From Bacteroidales bacterium UBA1077 (lineage in GTDB: Bacteria > Bacteroidota > Bacteroidia > Bacteroidales > UBA932), in contig DCCQ01000031.1 in assembly GCA_002314195.1 (NCBI GenBank), positions 1 through 8,370 on the forward strand: a DNA stretch of 8,370 nucleotides, read 5' to 3'. The stretch's first letter is position 1. Every line of letters begins with the position of its first letter. Made by a program: the position numbers and the translations under genes. Below are positions 6,425 to 8,370 of this stretch, piece by piece. The notes below the pieces were generated by a model that had not been told where the DNA came from, ran no database searches, and worked only from the letters and a program-made list of their open reading frames with translations.

Positions 6425-6460
6425 GGTCTCCTTTTTATTGAATAATGCCTAAAGAAGACC
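6425..6460. repeat. Imperfect 10-base inverted repeat
   Basis: GGTCTCCTTT (6425-6434) and AAAGAAGACC (6451-6460) are inverted copies with one mismatch. They surround a 16-base loop shortly after the stop of the ATPase remnant. A T-rich run lies within the left arm and loop rather than after the stem, so this is not a clean terminator. It may be a relic of the deleted gene's 3' region. Confidence 0.4.
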
Positions 6461-6517
6461 TTATGTGAATATGGTGGCAATCCTCTCCCTGACAGAGGCC
6501 CTTGTAAGCCTTGTGAT

Positions 6518-6602
6518 ATGCCGCTTATACTTCCCGAAGCCATAGGCGGCATCCTATCATATCTTGCGCGTGCATAAATACGTGATAGTGTGCCGCCGTT
6601 TT
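6518..6602 (+). terminator. Terminator-like hairpin with a competing upstream arm
   Basis: GGCGGCATCCTATCA (6545-6559) pairs with TGATAGTGTGCCGCC (6583-6597) through 7 bp, then a G-U pair, one mismatch, one C-G pair and 5 more bp. The loop is 23 bases, and the stem is followed by GTTTT at 6598-6602. As a rho-independent terminator it is long-looped but plausible. The left arm can instead pair with ATGCCGC at 6518-6524 (7 bp perfect with GCGGCAT, 6546-6552), which would disrupt it. No gene could be recognised in 6407-6690 on either strand. Confidence 0.4.
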
Positions 6603-6699
6603 ACAATATGGCGACTCGGAAAGCAATAGAGGTAATATCTGGCTGTATCGCTAATCAGAATTATTCTATCTTTTAATATCGTTTTACGAATTTAATCGC

Positions 6700-6707
6700 T
6701 ATATTTG
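6700..6707 (+). promoter_or_regulatory. Promoter -7 core upstream of the structured leader
   Basis: TATATTTG at 6700-6707 matches TAnnTTTG exactly and is the only such core on the plus strand that I found between the sirtuin and the gene at 7022. The region expected for the -33 element is A+T rich (GTTTTACG, 6681-6688) but has no exact TTTG at the right spacing. Transcription would begin near 6713, leaving about 310 bases before the ATG at 7022. Confidence 0.55.
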
Positions 6708-6710
6708 TAG

Positions 6711-6976
6711 CGTCATAGCCAACACGTTTGGCGTGACGTACATATCAGCGAAAGTGTTTTCGTGTCCTTTGTGGAAAATTTGCAGATTTTTATGAAAGAA
6801 GGATTACGGATATTCTTTCAGCTCGTGCATTGATTATGCTGTATGCCCCTTTCTGGGGGGCGGATACTCCATATCAATCCGAGTGTGGAGTATTCAGTAG
6901 TTTATTTCTTTCAAGGTTCTGCAAAACCTTCCACAAGATAGGCGAAGGTTAGCTCCACACTTTCTTTGTTTTTTAA
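6711..6976 (+). ncRNA. Candidate structured RNA: long leader with mutually exclusive hairpins, or stand-alone RNA
   Basis: From the predicted start onward the RNA can form a dense series of short stems. These are CGTCA/TGACG enclosing GCCAA/TTGGC (6711-6738); CGAAA/TTTCG (6749-6762); TGAAAGAA/TTCTTTCA (6793-6820); GCCCC/GGGGC (6845-6861); ATACTCCA/TGGAGTAT (6864-6893); and AAGGTT/AACCTT (6913-6930). Two alternatives conflict with the last two. AACCTTC (6925-6931) also pairs with GAAGGTT (6944-6950), and GTGTGGAG (6883-6890) also pairs with CTCCACAC (6953-6960). The latter state ends directly at a U-rich tract (6961-6974). The layout fits an attenuator or riboswitch-like leader for the genes at 7022 and 7314, or a roughly 260-base RNA ending at 6974. 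I do not recognise it as a known RNA family. All pairings were found by eye. Confidence 0.5.
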
Positions 6977-7021
6977 CAAATCTCTCTTTGGAGTTAGGAG
7001 AAGCAAGATAACTTTTTACTT

Positions 7022-7312
7022 ATGAAAGGGAACATATTCAGTTCTCCAAAAACGCTTGAAGCGTTTGAGAAATGGGTGGGTGGACCATTAGAACCAAATT
7101 ATCATCCGTGTGATGATGAACGGTTTTATTCGTTTGTCAACACTTACTTTAAGGAAAATGATCACGTTGAAAAGGATGCCTTTGTGAAGGCGGCTAAAAA
7201 GCATCATCCAACAAGTCGTGAGCATAAACGGGGAATGTATCAAGATTATTATAACAGGCTTCAAATAATCACGGCCTTCCTTAAAAGCCAAAATGGTGTT
7301 GATGCTATCTAA
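7022..7312 (+). CDS. Hypothetical small protein, 96 residues
   Basis: I do not recognise this protein. It has 96 residues, is hydrophilic and charged, and has no signal peptide, membrane segment or known catalytic motif that I can see. It should therefore be cytoplasmic. The sequence is rich in aromatic and basic residues (FEKWVGGPLEPNYHP, AKKHHP, YQDYYNRL) and is probably mostly helical, so a role in binding nucleic acid or a protein is possible but unsupported. It is the first gene after the structured leader. Its TAA (7310-7312) is one base away from an ATG of the following lipoprotein gene, which points to cotranscription and translational coupling. ATG 7022 is the only sensible start. 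No Shine-Dalgarno sequence is near enough (AGGAG at 6996-7000 is 21 bases away). Base composition is lower in G+C than that of the genes on the left. Confidence 0.65.
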   Translation: MKGNIFSSPKTLEAFEKWVGGPLEPNYHPCDDERFYSFVNTYFKENDHVEKDAFVKAAKKHHPTSREHKRGMYQDYYNRLQIITAFLKSQNGVDAI

Positions 7313-7313
7313 A

Positions 7314-8342
7314 ATGATTCACTTTATGAGACATCCTATTCTATTTCCAATTCTCCTTGCGATATGTTTGTGTGGAGTCGGTTGCGGCAAGACTGAGACC
7401 ACGGCGACAGAGTGCGAGGAAATGACGGTCTCCTTGAAACTTGATGGAGACTTTGATGCCTTTGTTGATCAGGAACCGATGACGAAGGCAGGATCATCTA
7501 ATGATGCCTATGGTATCAATGTTTATTATGACAAGGAAGGCGATGGGGTTACAAACGATCTCTATGCCTATGGTCTTTTCGACAATGTGGCGGATATGAC
7601 TATCACTCTCTTGACGAAACATAAGTACAAGGTTCAGTGCACACTTGTCAAGAACGCGCGGAGTACTCTGTATTATGGTCAGGCCTTTAACAACGCCTAC
7701 TCTGGATATGCCTATCCTTTTCAGACAAATTCATCTAATTCAACTCAGGTCACCAATAAGTTTGTCATTGGCACATCTACCTATTTTTCGGGTTTCGGTA
7801 GCGGTGACGCACACGTGGCGTCAACAACGTCTCCTTCCACAAGCAATTCGACAAAATGTGCGAGTGCTAATCGATTTTATGGAGAGACTGATCAGTATGA
7901 GCCTGTTGCCGGAGGGAAAATTGATGTGTACCTGAAGCGAGTGATATTTGGAGCTAAGTTCGTGGTTACGGGATTAAAGGAAGGAACTCTCGATGTGAAA
8001 TGCGGTGATTTCTTCTCGAAGACGTATAGCACTGATGATGTGGGTGTTGAAAAGATCTATACATTCCCGGATGTGTACAATGTATGGAAAAATGATACTC
8101 CTCTGGTTGAAAATGTTACCATATCCTACACGAGTGCTCGCGGCAAATTGTGGAATATCAGTCAGGAACAAAAAGTGCAGTTCAAGAGAAATGTGATGAC
8201 GACTGTGAATATTCAGGTAAACCCTGATTTGTCAGGAGCGAACTTTAACGTCACGGAGGAAGAGTTGGAGGAGGACAATGTCATTGATATGGGCATCAAC
8301 ACGGATGGTTTGATTGATATTATCGTTAATCCTGAAGATTAA
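7314..8342 (+). CDS. Fimbrillin-like surface lipoprotein
   Basis: The protein has 342 residues from ATG 7314. A short signal peptide (MIHFMRHPILF then PILLAICLCGVG) ends at a lipobox-like GVGC, with Cys24 as the likely lipidated residue. The -3 position is Gly instead of the usual Leu, so the lipid site is probable, not certain. The mature part is beta-rich, begins with an alternating strand (MTVSLKLDGDFDAF) and has MTKAG at about 56-60, like the T(R/K)A motif after the first strand of many Bacteroidales fimbrial subunits. Later segments (KIDVYLKRVIFGAKFVVTGL; KVQFKRNVMTTVNIQV) resemble the fimbrillin/Mfa-like superfamily. It is expected on the outer surface, perhaps as a pilus subunit or anchor. 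In-frame ATGs at 7293 and 7302 would overlap the upstream gene and lengthen the n-region; 7326 would give the shortest signal peptide. The gene follows the 96-residue protein with almost no gap. Confidence 0.68.
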   Translation: MIHFMRHPILFPILLAICLCGVGCGKTETTATECEEMTVSLKLDGDFDAFVDQEPMTKAGSSNDAYGINVYYDKEGDGVTNDLYAYGLFDNVADMTITLLTKHKYKVQCTLVKNARSTLYYGQAFNNAYSGYAYPFQTNSSNSTQVTNKFVIGTSTYFSGFGSGDAHVASTTSPSTSNSTKCASANRFYGETDQYEPVAGGKIDVYLKRVIFGAKFVVTGLKEGTLDVKCGDFFSKTYSTDDVGVEKIYTFPDVYNVWKNDTPLVENVTISYTSARGKLWNISQEQKVQFKRNVMTTVNIQVNPDLSGANFNVTEEELEEDNVIDMGINTDGLIDIIVNPED

Positions 8343-8370
8343 TTTGCTATGAAACATCCATGACATTTAC
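8343..8370 (+). other. End of window after the lipoprotein stop
   Basis: These 28 bases hold no terminator. An ATG at 8349 is closed after four codons, and one at 8360 runs off the edge. A following gene may start here, but nothing more can be said. Confidence 0.25.

Noticed and set aside
6367..6552. A 61-codon minus-strand frame in the gene-free stretch.
   Set aside because: It overlaps the tail of the ATPase remnant on the other strand and several inverted repeats, has no recognisable motif and no promoter core.
6864..6960. Invertible promoter or recombinase site, considered because repeated arms sit ahead of a fimbrillin-like gene (phase variation is common there).
   Set aside because: The arms are only 6-8 bases, enclose no promoter core, and no recombinase gene is in the window; RNA pairing explains them better.
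1..8370. CRISPR array, insertion sequence or integrase.
   Set aside because: No evenly spaced direct repeats, no intact transposase or recombinase frame, and no clear target-site duplications were seen.

Overview
The window looks like chromosomal DNA from a member of the Bacteroidales (Bacteroidota), probably a host-associated one. The signs are repeated promoter cores of the TAnnTTTG type with a TTTG element 19-21 bases upstream, almost no Shine-Dalgarno sequences except in front of rpsU, a short 64-residue bS21, a Bacteroidota-type AsmA-like giant protein, and a fimbrillin-like lipoprotein with a TKA motif near the N-terminus. I cannot name the genus with confidence.

Left part (1-4233), mostly minus strand. 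The first 21 bases are the 5' end of a class II tRNA gene, very probably tRNA-Leu, running off the left edge. It has a clear promoter at 117-147 and a leader bounded by an 8-bp inverted repeat. Next is a 1187-residue AsmA-family envelope protein (281-3844). Upstream of it is rpsU (3916-4110), with its own promoter, a hairpin-containing leader, an extended Shine-Dalgarno sequence and a perfect 9-bp intrinsic terminator. The AsmA gene has a promoter core squeezed between that terminator and its ATG, so its mRNA may be almost leaderless.

Middle part (4250-6189), plus strand. A 385-residue P-loop ATPase with a C-terminal winged helix starts divergently from rpsU, and its promoter core lies inside the rpsU promoter. 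It is followed after 68 bases by a sirtuin (class III-like, without zinc cysteines and with an altered acyl-pocket motif). The two probably form an operon.

Right part (6190-8370) looks accessory and is visibly more A+T rich. About 830 bases contain no intact gene. They hold the C-terminal remnant of a different ATPase (DUF4143 type), several inverted repeats including a terminator-like one, and then a promoter core followed by about 260 bases full of perfect short hairpins. Two pairs of these hairpins exclude each other, and the last ends in a U-rich tract. This arrangement resembles a transcription attenuator or a stand-alone structured RNA. It leads into a two-gene unit: a 96-residue protein I do not recognise and a fimbrillin-like surface lipoprotein. 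The structured leader plus these two genes is the best candidate here for something undescribed.
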